From Thiobacillus sp. (lineage in GTDB: Bacteria; Pseudomonadota; Gammaproteobacteria; Burkholderiales; Thiobacillaceae), in contig JAIBEI010000015.1 of assembly GCA_019459055.1 (NCBI GenBank), positions 19,584 to 83,583 on the forward strand: DNA of 64,000 bases, written 5' to 3'. A model generated the notes under the pieces. It did not search any database. It was not told the DNA's origin and saw nothing but the letters and a program-made list of their open reading frames with translations. Below, piece by piece: positions 17,679 through 26,693 of this stretch. A program made the translations under genes and the position numbers. The number at the start of each line of letters is the position of its first letter. Positions within the stretch are counted from its first letter, which is position 1.

Positions 17679-18265
17679 GGCAGCGCGGCTTCACCCTGGT
17701 GGAAATGTTGGTGGCGCTGACGATCTTCGCGCTGATGTCGGTGCTGGCCTACCGCGGGCTGACCGCGGTGCTGCAGACGCGCGAGCATCTCACCGAGGAC
17801 AACCGGCGCTGGCGCGACATTGCGCTGACGTTGGCGCAACTGGAGCAGGACATGAGCATGGCGGTGGACCGACCAGTGCGCGACAGCGGTGACCTGCCGC
17901 TGCCGGCGCTGGTCGGCAACCCGCAGGCCCTTGGCGCCAACGACGCGCAGCTGAGTTTCAGCCGCATGGGCATGGCGTGGCAGACCGGCGTGCTGGCGGA
18001 TGTTCAGCGCCATGGCTACAGGCTCAACAACGGCACGCTCGAGCAACTGGTGTGGCCGGTGCTGGACCGGGCGCCGCTCACCGAGCCCGTGGTGCATGCA
18101 TTGCTGGAGCGGGTCAACCGCTTCGAGTTGCGCTACCTCGACGGCAGTGGCAACTGGCAGCCGCGCTGGCCGCTGCCCGGGGTGGCGGCGCTGCCGGCGG
18201 CGCTGGAGGTGGTGCTCGAACTCGACGGCGGCGTCGCCGTGACGCGGGTTTTTGCCCTGCCATGA
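17675..18265 (+). CDS. gspJ: Minor pseudopilin GspJ
   Basis: A 196-residue minor pseudopilin with a five-residue leader and the RG-FTLVE processing site. The body shows GspJ features (YRGLTAVLQTREHL, WRDIALTLAQLEQDM). It is coupled by ATGA overlaps to gspI upstream and gspK downstream. Confidence 0.9.
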   Translation: MRQRGFTLVEMLVALTIFALMSVLAYRGLTAVLQTREHLTEDNRRWRDIALTLAQLEQDMSMAVDRPVRDSGDLPLPALVGNPQALGANDAQLSFSRMGMAWQTGVLADVQRHGYRLNNGTLEQLVWPVLDRAPLTEPVVHALLERVNRFELRYLDGSGNWQPRWPLPGVAALPAALEVVLELDGGVAVTRVFALP

Positions 18266-19176
18266 GGCGCCAGCGCGGCATGGCCGTCATCACGGCCATC
18301 CTGGTCGTTGCGCTGGTGGCGAGCGCGGCGTCGTTCATGGCGTGGCAGCAGCAGTTGTGGGTGCGCCAGGTGGAAAACCTCAATGAACAGGCGCAAAGCA
18401 GGGTGGTGGTGCTGGCGGCGCTGCAGTGGGCGCGTTCGGTGCTGGCGCAGGACGCGCGCAACAACAGTGTGGACCATCTGGACGATGGCTGGGCGCAGGC
18501 GCTGGCGCCGCTGCCGGTGGAGGGGGGCGAACTGGCCGGCGAACTGACCGACCAGCAGGGGCTGTTCAACCTCAACAACCTGGTGCGCGGGGGCAAGGTC
18601 AGCGCGACCGATCTCGCGGTTTTTCGCAAGCTGCTGGAGCTGCTGCAATTGCCGTCCGAGCATGCTGCCGCCGTGGTCGACTGGATCGATCCCAATGCCG
18701 TGGTGACGCATCCGGGTGGCGCCGAGGACATGGATTATCTGGCACTGGATCCGCCTTACCGCGCCGGCAACCGTGCGCTGACGACGGTGGACGGGCTCGC
18801 CCGCCTGAAAGGCTTCGACGCGGTGACGGTAGAGCGCTTGCGTCCCTTCGTGACGGCGTTGCCGCAAGCGACGCCGGTCAACGTCAACACCGCGCCGGCG
18901 GAAGTGCTGGCGGCGGTGATCGCCGACCTGCCGCTCGACCAGGCGCAGACGCTGGTGACGGCGCGCAAGGAGCAGCATTTCAAGGACATCGCCGATTTCC
19001 GTGCGCGGCTGCCGAAGACGGTGATGCAGGTCAATGAGAGCCTGCTGAGTGTCGGCAGCCGCTATTTCCTGGTTACCGGCCACGCCCGCTTCGGCCGCGC
19101 GAAAGTCGGCTGCCAGGCCCTGCTGGAACGTGAAACGACCGCCTGGCCGAAGCTGGTGTGGCAAAAGAATATCTGA
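18262..19176 (+). CDS. gspK: Minor pseudopilin GspK
   Basis: The large pseudopilin that caps the pseudopilus tip; 304 residues from the ATG overlapping the gspJ stop. The leader ends RG-MAVIT and, as normal for GspK, the position-5 Glu of the other pseudopilins is missing. The helix-rich middle (TDQQGLFNLNNL, AAVVDWID) and the VNVNTAPAEVL segment are diagnostic. Confidence 0.92.
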   Translation: MRRQRGMAVITAILVVALVASAASFMAWQQQLWVRQVENLNEQAQSRVVVLAALQWARSVLAQDARNNSVDHLDDGWAQALAPLPVEGGELAGELTDQQGLFNLNNLVRGGKVSATDLAVFRKLLELLQLPSEHAAAVVDWIDPNAVVTHPGGAEDMDYLALDPPYRAGNRALTTVDGLARLKGFDAVTVERLRPFVTALPQATPVNVNTAPAEVLAAVIADLPLDQAQTLVTARKEQHFKDIADFRARLPKTVMQVNESLLSVGSRYFLVTGHARFGRAKVGCQALLERETTAWPKLVWQKNI

Positions 19177-19194
19177 TCCAATCGAACCCTGACC

Positions 19195-20436
19195 ATGAGC
19201 CTGCTGCGCATCCATATCCCTTCTTCCTGGCCCGACACCGAGCCGGACGCTCCATTGCCCTGGTGCAATCTTGACACGCGCGGCGAGCGGCTCGCAGCCG
19301 GCAGTGCCACGCTCGCCAACCTGCCGCGCGCCGAGGCCTGCGAACTGGTGATTCCGGCCGAGGCGGTGCTGCTGACCCGTGCCACCCTGCCGCGCGGCAG
19401 CAAGCGTAAAATGCGGCAGTTTCTGGCGTACGTGATCGAAGACCGGCTGGTGGCCGAACCCGATGCGGTGCATGTGGCCGCCGGCCCCACGCTGGGTGAC
19501 GGCCAGACTGCGCTGGCGGTGGTCGACAAGGCCTGGCTGGCGCGGGTGCTGGCGCGTTTGGACGGAGCCGGCCTGCGGCCGCGCAGCGCCTGGCCGGAAA
19601 CCCTGCTGCCGGCGTTGCCGGCCGATGGTTGGGTGATGGTGTGGGATGGCCGTGGCGGCTTCCTGCGCAGCGGCGAGCATGCGGGCATGAGCCTGGACGG
19701 CGGCACGTCCACGCAGCCGCCCACCGCGCTCGTGCTGAGCGTGGCGGAAGCCCGTGCGGCGGCCGCCTTGCCGCATCACCTGCTGTTGCGTCTGCGCGAA
19801 GGCGCGTCGCCACCCGACGTCGAAGCCTGGAGCCATGTGCTGGGCGTGGCGGTCGAGGTGGGGGTGGAATGGATGCCCTTGCAGCTTCCGGACGCCACCC
19901 ATGGCGGCATCGATCTGCTGCAGGGCGCATTCGCACCATCGGGTGCGGGGCGGGACGGGTGGCCCAATTTGCGGCTGCCGCTGATTCTGGCCGGGCTGAT
20001 CGCCTTGCTGCAGGTCGGGGCGACGACGACCGAGTGGTGGCTGTTGAGCCGTGAAAAGCAACACCTGCAGGCGGCGATGGAAGGGAGCTTCCGCGAGGCC
20101 TTCCCCGACGCGCGCGCGATCGTCGACGCGCCGCTCCAGATGCAGCGCAATCTGGCCGAACTGCGCGGCACGGCGGGCCAAATGTCGCCGTCTGATTTGA
20201 TGCCCTTGCTGTCGCGCGTGGCGTCTGCGCTCGACGCCGACAGCCGCGGTAGCCTGCGCGCGATCCGCTACGAAACCAGCCAGCTCAGTCTGGAAGTGGC
20301 GGTGACCGACCAGGCGGCGGCCGAAAACTTGTTGAGGCGCCTGACCGATGCCGGCCTGGCCGGCCAGCTGCAAAGCGTCAGCGGCACGGCGCCGCAATCG
20401 CTGGCGCGTATCGCGATTACGGGGAATACGCCATGA
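19195..20436 (+). CDS. gspL: Type II secretion protein GspL
   Basis: A 413-residue protein with a large cytoplasmic actin-like domain that binds GspE, one membrane helix (about 261-280) and a periplasmic ferredoxin-like domain. It lies 18 bases after gspK. The next gene, gspM, overlaps it by four bases, matching the GspL-GspM partnership in the inner-membrane platform. Confidence 0.88.
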   Translation: MSLLRIHIPSSWPDTEPDAPLPWCNLDTRGERLAAGSATLANLPRAEACELVIPAEAVLLTRATLPRGSKRKMRQFLAYVIEDRLVAEPDAVHVAAGPTLGDGQTALAVVDKAWLARVLARLDGAGLRPRSAWPETLLPALPADGWVMVWDGRGGFLRSGEHAGMSLDGGTSTQPPTALVLSVAEARAAAALPHHLLLRLREGASPPDVEAWSHVLGVAVEVGVEWMPLQLPDATHGGIDLLQGAFAPSGAGRDGWPNLRLPLILAGLIALLQVGATTTEWWLLSREKQHLQAAMEGSFREAFPDARAIVDAPLQMQRNLAELRGTAGQMSPSDLMPLLSRVASALDADSRGSLRAIRYETSQLSLEVAVTDQAAAENLLRRLTDAGLAGQLQSVSGTAPQSLARIAITGNTP

Positions 20437-20921
20437 AAGACCTGCTGGTTCAATTCTGGCGTACGCGCGTGCCGCGCGAACGCTTCGTCCTCGCCGGCGG
20501 TTCGGCGCTGCTGGTGCTGGCCCTGGGGTTTGCCTACGCCTGGCTGCCGATGCAGCGCGACGTGGTGCAGCTGCGGCAGGCGCTGCCGCAGCTGCGCGCC
20601 CAGGCCGGGCAGTTGCAGCAGGACGCGCAGGAAGTCGCCCGTCTCAAGGCGCAGCCCGCGGTGATCCGGGGGACGGGCAGCCTCGCACACGCAGTCGAGC
20701 AGAACGCAGTCGCCTCGGGCCTGGGCGAGCGTATCGAATCGATCACGCCGCAGGATGCCGGCCACGTGCGGGTGCTGCTGCCGCAGGTGGCGTTCGACGC
20801 GTGGATCGTCTGGGTCGGCGCCTTGCAGGCGAGCCACGGGGTGCGGGTGGAATCGGCCCGCATCGAAGCGACTGCCGCCGCCGGCATGGTCCGTGTCGAC
20901 GCCGTGCTGGCGGGCGGATGA
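20433..20921 (+). CDS. gspM: Type II secretion protein GspM
   Basis: A 162-residue bitopic protein with one N-terminal membrane helix (about 20-38), a Gln/Leu-rich coiled-coil (LRQALPQLRAQAGQL) and a C-terminal ferredoxin-like domain. Overlaps gspL and gspN by four bases each. Size and topology are as usual for GspM. Confidence 0.87.
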   Translation: MKDLLVQFWRTRVPRERFVLAGGSALLVLALGFAYAWLPMQRDVVQLRQALPQLRAQAGQLQQDAQEVARLKAQPAVIRGTGSLAHAVEQNAVASGLGERIESITPQDAGHVRVLLPQVAFDAWIVWVGALQASHGVRVESARIEATAAAGMVRVDAVLAGG

Positions 20922-21694
20922 TGGCGGATCGCGCGCCTTTCCGTTTGCGCGGGCCGCATTACCTGCTGGCTGCGCTGGTGTACCTGGCGCTGCTGCTGGC
21001 GTGGGCGCCGGCCAGTCTGCTGGCGTGGGCGCTGCCGCACTTCACCCAGCAGGCGATGTCGCTTGATCAGGCCGAAGGAAGCGTGTGGCGCGGCCAGGCC
21101 GCGGGGATTCGGGTGAAGGTTGCGGCGTCACCCGATTTGCAGCTGGGCCGCATTCGCTGGCAGTTGCGCCCGCTCGATCTCTTCGCCGGCCGCCTCGGCT
21201 ATCGGCTGCACCTGACAGGCGCGGGCATTGATGCGCAGGGCGTGTTGCGCGCAGGGGCGAACAGCGGGGAGCTGCTGGAAACCCGGGTCGAACTGCCGGC
21301 AAAATGGCTGGAGCAACTGTCACCCGACCTCGGTTTGTGGCAACCGGACGGCCGACTGGTTTTGCAAGCCGACCGCATCGCCTTCAGCCGAAGCGGCACC
21401 GAAGGCGATGCCACCCTGCGCTGGCTGGATGCCGTTTCGGGCCGGGTGCGGCCACGACTCGGCAGCTACCGCGCGGACGTCGAAGGGATGGAAAACGGCC
21501 TGAAATTCAAACTGTCGACCGAATCGGGGCCGCTGTTCCTGCAGGGTTTGGGCAGTTGGGACCGCCGGCGCGGCACGGTTTTTAACGGTGTGGCCCGTGC
21601 CGCCCCGGATAGCCGGGTGGAACTGGATGGGCTTTTGAGTCTCATCGGTCCGGCCCAGCCGAATGGCGACCGCGTGATCCGCATCGCGGGTTGA
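20918..21694 (+). CDS. gspN: Type II secretion protein GspN
   Basis: A 258-residue protein starting at the ATG that overlaps the gspM stop. One N-terminal membrane helix (about 14-34) precedes a beta-rich periplasmic domain with repeated W-x-G patterns (EGSVWRGQAAG, LRWLDAVSG). GspN is an accessory T2SS component of unclear role, absent from many systems. It closes the gsp operon; no prepilin peptidase (gspO) gene is present nearby. Confidence 0.85.
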   Translation: MMADRAPFRLRGPHYLLAALVYLALLLAWAPASLLAWALPHFTQQAMSLDQAEGSVWRGQAAGIRVKVAASPDLQLGRIRWQLRPLDLFAGRLGYRLHLTGAGIDAQGVLRAGANSGELLETRVELPAKWLEQLSPDLGLWQPDGRLVLQADRIAFSRSGTEGDATLRWLDAVSGRVRPRLGSYRADVEGMENGLKFKLSTESGPLFLQGLGSWDRRRGTVFNGVARAAPDSRVELDGLLSLIGPAQPNGDRVIRIAG

Positions 21695-21819
21695 TGCAGG
21701 TAACCCTCCGGGGCTCGTCGTTCTGCGCCTTTACAATCTGTAACATGAAACCATCGTGTTAAACGTCGCGTAGTAAGTTAAGCTCTGCGCCGATATTCCA
21801 CGATGTATGCCACGATTGA

Positions 21820-22449
21820 ATGATGCCAAGTATGCTTTCTGCCAATGGACTGGCCTGCGAACGCGGCGAGCGCCTGCTGTTCAGAAACCTGGGTTTCGAG
21901 TTGGGGCGGGGCGAGGCTTTATTGGTGGTGGGGGGCAATGGTCGCGGCAAGACCAGCCTGCTGCGCATCCTCTGCGGCCTGTCTGCGCCTGTCGCCGGCG
22001 TTGTGCGCTGGCGTGGCGACCCCCTGAGCAAGGCGCACGAACAATATGGGCGGGAGATGGCCTATCTCGGCCATGCCAACGGCATCAAGGACGACCTCAC
22101 CCCGATGGAGAATCTGCGTATCGCGGCGGCGCTGAACGGCCGTGAACTGGATATCGGGACCGCGACGGCTGCGCTGGAGCGGGTGGGCCTGTCGCGTTGC
22201 ATGGATTTCCCTGCCCGCGTGCTGTCTTTCGGCCAGCGCCGGCGCGTTGCGCTGGCGGGGCTGATGACGGCCGGCGCGCTGCTGTGGATTCTCGACGAAC
22301 CGCTGACCGGGCTCGACGTCGAGGGGGTCGCGATGGTGGAGCGGATGATCCGCGATCACGTCGTGGCGGGTGGCCTGGCGATCATGACCACCCATCAGCC
22401 CCTGGCGCTCGACGGCCTGACCCCCCAAACCCTCTCGGTCGGCGAGTGA
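21820..22449 (+). CDS. ccmA: Cytochrome c maturation ABC ATPase CcmA
   Basis: The 209-residue ATPase of the CcmAB(CD) exporter that frees holo-CcmE. Walker A is GGNGRGKTS near residue 38, the signature is SFGQRRR, Walker B is LLWILDEP, and the switch histidine is in TTHQ. It opens a complete ccm operon, which supplies the c-type cytochromes encoded at the left end of this window. The 125 bases upstream are less G+C-rich than the flanks and probably hold the promoter, but no clear -35/-10 pair was found. Confidence 0.93.
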   Translation: MMPSMLSANGLACERGERLLFRNLGFELGRGEALLVVGGNGRGKTSLLRILCGLSAPVAGVVRWRGDPLSKAHEQYGREMAYLGHANGIKDDLTPMENLRIAAALNGRELDIGTATAALERVGLSRCMDFPARVLSFGQRRRVALAGLMTAGALLWILDEPLTGLDVEGVAMVERMIRDHVVAGGLAIMTTHQPLALDGLTPQTLSVGE

Positions 22450-22450
22450 G

Positions 22451-22564
22451 CGTGGTTCTTGACGCTTCAGCGGCTTTAGAACCACGGCCTACCCCTTGCG
22501 GGTGGAGCGTGGTTGTTGACGCTTCAGCGGCTTTAGTGCCACGGCCTACCCCTTGCGGGTGGAG
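22451..22564. repeat. Two tandem 57-bp repeats between ccmA and ccmB
   Basis: Copies at 22451-22507 and 22508-22564 differ at only three bases. Copy 1 contains a perfect 9-bp inverted repeat (CGTGGTTCT ... AGAACCACG, 20 bases apart). In copy 2 the same arms carry the changes and pair poorly. The frame through both is open and 57 is a multiple of three, but it continues past the ccmA stop in another frame, so I do not call it coding. It fills most of the ccmA-ccmB gap. Confidence 0.9.
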
Positions 22565-22585
22565 CCTATTCGCGCATGGACCACG

Positions 22586-23254
22586 ATGCTGAAATTCCTG
22601 TTCACCGTCATTCGCCGCGATGTGTTGTTGGCGGGGCGGCGCCGTGGCGACTGGCTGACCGCGCAATTCTTCTTCGTCATGGTGGTGAGCATGTTTCCGC
22701 TCGGCATCGGGCCAGAGCCGGGTATGCTGCGCACCATCGGGCCGGGGGTGGTGTGGGTGGCGGCGCTGCTGGCGTCGCTGCTGTCGCTGGATCGGCTGTT
22801 CGCCGACGATTATCGCGACGGCACCCTGGAACAAATGCTGCTGTCGCCCAGTCCTATTGCCCTGCTGACCTTGGGAAAGGCGATCGCGCACTGGATCATC
22901 AACGGGATTCCGCTGCTGCTGATTGCGCCGCTGCTGGGGATCCAGTTCAATCTGCCGGCCGAGGCGCTGTGGATGCTCGTCCTGTCGCTGGCCATCGGCA
23001 CGCCCATCCTGTCCCTGCTCGGCAGCATCGGCGCCGCGTTGACACTGGGCTTGCGTGGCGGCGGTGCGCTGGTCACCCTGCTGATCATGCCGCTTTATGT
23101 GCCGGCCCTGATTTTCGGTGCCGGCGCGGTGGAGGGCGTGCTCTCCGGCACCGGTTCGGAAGCGCACCTCTCGCTGCTGGGGGCGTTTTTGATGATGTCG
23201 CTGTTGCTGGCGCCGTGGGTCAGCGCCATGGCCCTTAGAGTTTCTGTGGAGTAG
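22586..23254 (+). CDS. ccmB: Cytochrome c maturation permease CcmB
   Basis: A 222-residue membrane subunit of the CcmAB complex with about six hydrophobic helices. The family start (MLKFLFTVIRRDVLLAGRR) fixes ATG 22586. Conserved stretches include LSLDRLFADDYRDGTLEQ and LGLRGGGALVTLL. It is separated from ccmA by the tandem repeats instead of the usual short spacing, and its ribosome site is poor. Confidence 0.92.
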   Translation: MLKFLFTVIRRDVLLAGRRRGDWLTAQFFFVMVVSMFPLGIGPEPGMLRTIGPGVVWVAALLASLLSLDRLFADDYRDGTLEQMLLSPSPIALLTLGKAIAHWIINGIPLLLIAPLLGIQFNLPAEALWMLVLSLAIGTPILSLLGSIGAALTLGLRGGGALVTLLIMPLYVPALIFGAGAVEGVLSGTGSEAHLSLLGAFLMMSLLLAPWVSAMALRVSVE

Positions 23255-23258
23255 GCAT

Positions 23259-23993
23259 TTGAATTTGTACCACTACGCTTCGCCGTCAACCTTCTACCCC
23301 CTGGCCGGGAAGCTGATCCCGTGGTTTGCGGCGCTGGCGTTCCTCCTGGCGATTGCAGGGCTCTACATCAGTTTCTTCGTGGCGCCCACCGACTTCCAGC
23401 AGGGCGAGGGCTATCGCATCATTTTCATCCATGTGCCGGCGGCCTGGATGTCGATGTTCATCTATGTCGTCATGGCTTTCTGGTCGGCCATCGGTCTCGC
23501 CTGGAACACCCGATTGTCGTTCGTCATGGCGCGCGCGCTGGCGCCCACCGGCGCCATGTTCACTTTCGTCGCCCTGTGGACCGGCGCGTTCTGGGGCAAG
23601 CCGATGTGGGGCGCCTGGTGGGTGTGGGATGCCCGCCTCACCTCCGAGCTGATCCTGCTGTTCCTCTATGTCGGCGTCATGGCCCTGCAGGCCGCGATCG
23701 ACGACCCGCGCCGCGCCGACCGCGCCGGTGCGCTGCTCAATCTGGTCGGCGTCATCAATGTGCCGATCATCTATTTCTCGGTCAAATGGTGGAATACCCT
23801 GCACCAGGGCTCCTCAGTCAGTCTCACCCGCGCCCCCTCAATGGCGCAGACCATGCTCTGGGGCATGCTCATCATGGCGCTCGCCGCCTGGATGTACACC
23901 ATCGCCGTCGCCCTGGCGCGGGCCCGCACGCTGGTCCTCGAACGCGAGCGGCAGACCGAATGGGTGCGCGCCCAGCTGGAGGGACAGCCATGA
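23259..23993 (+). CDS. ccmC: Heme-handling protein CcmC
   Basis: A 244-residue integral membrane protein that loads heme onto CcmE. The tryptophan-rich heme motif is WGAWWVWDARLTSE, and heme-ligand histidines lie in HVPAAWMS and WWNTLHQG. The start is TTG 23259, which has GGAG seven bases upstream and matches the family N-terminus. Overlaps ccmD by four bases. Confidence 0.94.
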   Translation: MNLYHYASPSTFYPLAGKLIPWFAALAFLLAIAGLYISFFVAPTDFQQGEGYRIIFIHVPAAWMSMFIYVVMAFWSAIGLAWNTRLSFVMARALAPTGAMFTFVALWTGAFWGKPMWGAWWVWDARLTSELILLFLYVGVMALQAAIDDPRRADRAGALLNLVGVINVPIIYFSVKWWNTLHQGSSVSLTRAPSMAQTMLWGMLIMALAAWMYTIAVALARARTLVLERERQTEWVRAQLEGQP

Positions 23994-24163
23994 TCTGGAA
24001 TAGTTGGCAGGTCTTCTGGGCCATGGGCGGCTACGGCCTCTATGTCTGGGGGTCGTTCGGCGTGACGCTGCTCTGCGTCGTGGCTGAAGTCGGGCTGCTG
24101 CGCCGCCATCGCCTGCAGGTCTGGCGCCGGCTCAAGCGCATGAAATCATGGGATATCCAATAA
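23990..24163 (+). CDS. ccmD: Heme exporter accessory protein CcmD
   Basis: A 57-residue single-helix membrane protein, too short for many gene callers but clear from position between ccmC and ccmE and from the sequence ([17 protein letters not shown] followed by basic residues). The ATG overlaps the ccmC stop. It helps release holo-CcmE from CcmABC. Confidence 0.88.
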   Translation: MIWNSWQVFWAMGGYGLYVWGSFGVTLLCVVAEVGLLRRHRLQVWRRLKRMKSWDIQ

Positions 24164-24182
24164 TCCGTACTCTGGAAACAGC

Positions 24183-24635
24183 ATGGCAATGAAACCACGT
24201 CACAGAAAACTCGCCCTGATCGTCCTGGTCGTCGCCATCCTTGGGGTGGCGGTCGCGCTGGTGCTCAATGCCTTCAACAGCAATCTGGTGTTCTTCTTCT
24301 CGCCCACCCAGGTCGCCAATGGGGAGGCGCCGACCAGCCGCGCCTTCCGCATCGGCGGCCTGGTGGAGGAAGGCAGTATCCGGCGCGAGGCGGACGGGCT
24401 CACCACGCGTTTCGTCGTCACCGATACCGCCAAATCGATGCCGGTGACCTACACCGGCATCCTGCCCGACCTGTTCAAGGAAGGAAAAGGCGTGGTGGCC
24501 GAAGGCCGGCTCGGTTCCGACGGCCTGTTTGCTGCCACCCAGGTGCTGGCCAAGCACGACGAGAACTACATGCCGCCAGAAGCCGCCAGCGCGATCGAGC
24601 AGGCGCAGAAGGCGCAGCAGACGGTCGCGGAGTGA
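24183..24635 (+). CDS. ccmE: Periplasmic heme chaperone CcmE
   Basis: A 150-residue heme chaperone with an N-terminal anchor helix (about 9-29), the OB-fold core and the heme-binding motif AKHDENYMP, with the covalent His at residue 125 and the conserved Tyr at 129. It is 19 bases after ccmD. A 20-bp palindrome lies in the gap to ccmF. Confidence 0.95.
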   Translation: MAMKPRHRKLALIVLVVAILGVAVALVLNAFNSNLVFFFSPTQVANGEAPTSRAFRIGGLVEEGSIRREADGLTTRFVVTDTAKSMPVTYTGILPDLFKEGKGVVAEGRLGSDGLFAATQVLAKHDENYMPPEAASAIEQAQKAQQTVAE

Positions 24636-24664
24636 GTGCGGTCCGGTCAACATTGAAACATTAC

Positions 24665-24684
24665 GTTCCTGCCATGGCAGGAAC
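24665..24684. repeat. Perfect 20-bp palindrome between ccmE and ccmF
   Basis: GTTCCTGCCA directly followed by its reverse complement TGGCAGGAAC, with no spacer. There is no T run right after it, so it is not a standard terminator. It may be a protein-binding operator or an RNA processing hairpin; nothing in the sequence decides. Confidence 0.6.
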
Positions 24685-24710
24685 CCCGTGGTTTTCTTGA
24701 GGTAGCTACC

Positions 24711-26690
24711 ATGATTCCCGAACTCGGCCATTTCGCCCTGATTGTCGCGCTGCTGCTGGCGTTGACCCAGGCCATCCTGCCGCTCTACGGCGCGCAGCGC
24801 GGCAACCTCACGCTGATGGCGGTGGCGCGGCCCGCCGCGCAGGGCCAGTTCGTGTTCGTTGCCCTTGCCTTTGCCAGCCTGGCGTATTCGTTTCTGACCA
24901 ACGATTTCTCGGTCGAGAACGTGGCGCGCAACTCGTTCTCGCAGTTGCCCGAGGTCTACCGCCTCACCGCCACCTGGGGCTCGCACGAAGGCTCGCTGTT
25001 GCTGTGGGTGCTGATCCTCGCCTTCTGGAGCACCGCGGTATCGGTGTTCTCGCGCCACCTTCCGGAAGACATGGCGGCGCGCGTGCTTGGCGTCATGGGG
25101 CTGATCTCGGTCGGCTTCCTCGCCTTTTTGCTCACCACCTCCAGCCCGTTTGAGCGCCTGCTGCCCGCCGCCATGGACGGCAACGACATGAATCCGCTGC
25201 TGCAGGACTGGGGCATGATCATCCATCCGCCGATGCTGTACATGGGTTACGTCGGCTTTGCCGTCGCCTTCGCCTTCGCCATCGCCGCGCTGCTTTCGGG
25301 CAAGATGGACGTCGCCTGGGCGCGCTGGTCGCGGCCGTGGACCACGGTGGCGTGGGCCTTCCTCACTCTCGGCATCGTGCTCGGCAGCTGGTGGGCCTAC
25401 CGCGAGCTGGGCTGGGGCGGCTGGTGGTTCTGGGATCCCACCGAGAACGCCTCGTTCATGCCGTGGATCGCCGGCACTGCCCTGATGCATTCGCTCGCGG
25501 TCACCGAGAAGCGCGGCGCGTTCAAGGCCTGGACCGTGCTGCTGGCGCTGGTCGCCTTCTCGCTGTCGCTGCTCGGCACCTTCCTGGTGCGCTCCGGCGT
25601 ACTGTCCTCGGTGCATGCCTTTGCCACCGACCCGGCGCGCGGCGCCTTCATCCTCGGCTTCCTCGCGGTGGTGATCGGCGGCTCGCTGGTGCTGTACGCC
25701 TGGCGCGCGCCGAAGATGGTCACCGGCAGCGGCTTCACCTGGTTCTCGCGCGAGTCGCTCCTGCTCGCCAACAACGTGATCCTGATCGCGGCCCTGGGTT
25801 CGGTGCTGCTCGGCACCTTGTACCCGCTGTTCATGGACGCCATGGGGCTGGGCAAGATCTCCGTCGGCCCGCCTTATTTCAACGCGGTGTTCGTGCCGCT
25901 GATGGCGCCGGCGCTGTTCCTCATGGGCGTGGGTCCGCTGGCGCGCTGGAAGGAAGCCAGCCTGCCGGACATGGTCACCCGCCTGAAGTGGGCGCTCGGC
26001 GTGGCGCTCGCCACCGGCCTGCTGCTGCCGCTGGCGCTGGATGGTTTCAATGCCTGGGCGAGCCTGGGCTTCTTCCTCGCCGCCTGGATCACCCTGGCGG
26101 TGGTCGTGGCGTTCATCGACCGGCTCAAACATGGCCAGGGCGGCCTGCTGCAGAAACTGGCCACGCTGCCGCGCGGTTTCTGGGGTATGCAGCTGGCGCA
26201 CTTCGGCATGGCCGTCGGTGTCGCCGGTATCGCCGTGGTCGCCAACTATTCGAGCGAGCGCGACGTGCGCATGGAAGTGGGAAGCTATGCCGAACTCGCC
26301 GGCTACAGCTTCACTTTCCGCGGCACCACCGCGCACGAAGGCCCCAACTACCGCGCCGCCCGCGGCACCGTGGAGGTCAGCCAGAACGGCAAGGCTGTGG
26401 CCACGCTGCACCCGGAGAAGCGCATCTACAACGCCTCCGGCACGGGGATGAGCGAGGCCTCGGTGCATCCGAATATCTTCCGCGACATCTACGTCGCCAT
26501 GGGCGAGCCGCTCGACGACCAGAGCGGCGCCTGGACTGTGCGCCTGTTCTACAAGCCCTTCATCAACTGGCTCTGGTTCGGCGCCCTGTTCATGGTGGCG
26601 GGCGGCTTCATGGCAGCCTCCGACAAGCGCTACCGCATCGCGCTGCGGCGCAGCGAAGTGCCGAAGAATCTTGCGGCGCAGGGGGCCTGA
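24711..26690 (+). CDS. ccmF: Cytochrome c heme lyase CcmF
   Basis: A 659-residue, many-helix inner-membrane synthase that attaches heme to apocytochromes. The WWD domain (WGGWWFWDPTENASF) and flanking histidine loops (WGSHEGS, HPPMLYMG) are intact. Starts 75 bases after ccmE and ends four bases before ccmG. Length is normal for a full CcmF. Confidence 0.96.
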   Translation: MIPELGHFALIVALLLALTQAILPLYGAQRGNLTLMAVARPAAQGQFVFVALAFASLAYSFLTNDFSVENVARNSFSQLPEVYRLTATWGSHEGSLLLWVLILAFWSTAVSVFSRHLPEDMAARVLGVMGLISVGFLAFLLTTSSPFERLLPAAMDGNDMNPLLQDWGMIIHPPMLYMGYVGFAVAFAFAIAALLSGKMDVAWARWSRPWTTVAWAFLTLGIVLGSWWAYRELGWGGWWFWDPTENASFMPWIAGTALMHSLAVTEKRGAFKAWTVLLALVAFSLSLLGTFLVRSGVLSSVHAFATDPARGAFILGFLAVVIGGSLVLYAWRAPKMVTGSGFTWFSRESLLLANNVILIAALGSVLLGTLYPLFMDAMGLGKISVGPPYFNAVFVPLMAPALFLMGVGPLARWKEASLPDMVTRLKWALGVALATGLLLPLALDGFNAWASLGFFLAAWITLAVVVAFIDRLKHGQGGLLQKLATLPRGFWGMQLAHFGMAVGVAGIAVVANYSSERDVRMEVGSYAELAGYSFTFRGTTAHEGPNYRAARGTVEVSQNGKAVATLHPEKRIYNASGTGMSEASVHPNIFRDIYVAMGEPLDDQSGAWTVRLFYKPFINWLWFGALFMVAGGFMAASDKRYRIALRRSEVPKNLAAQGA

Positions 26691-26693
26691 ATC

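Noticed and set aside
22197..22592. Open frame crossing the tandem 57-bp repeats as 19-residue protein repeats
   Set aside because: Its first half is an alternative frame of ccmA, it has no start signal of its own and ends at the ccmB start, so coding is unlikely.
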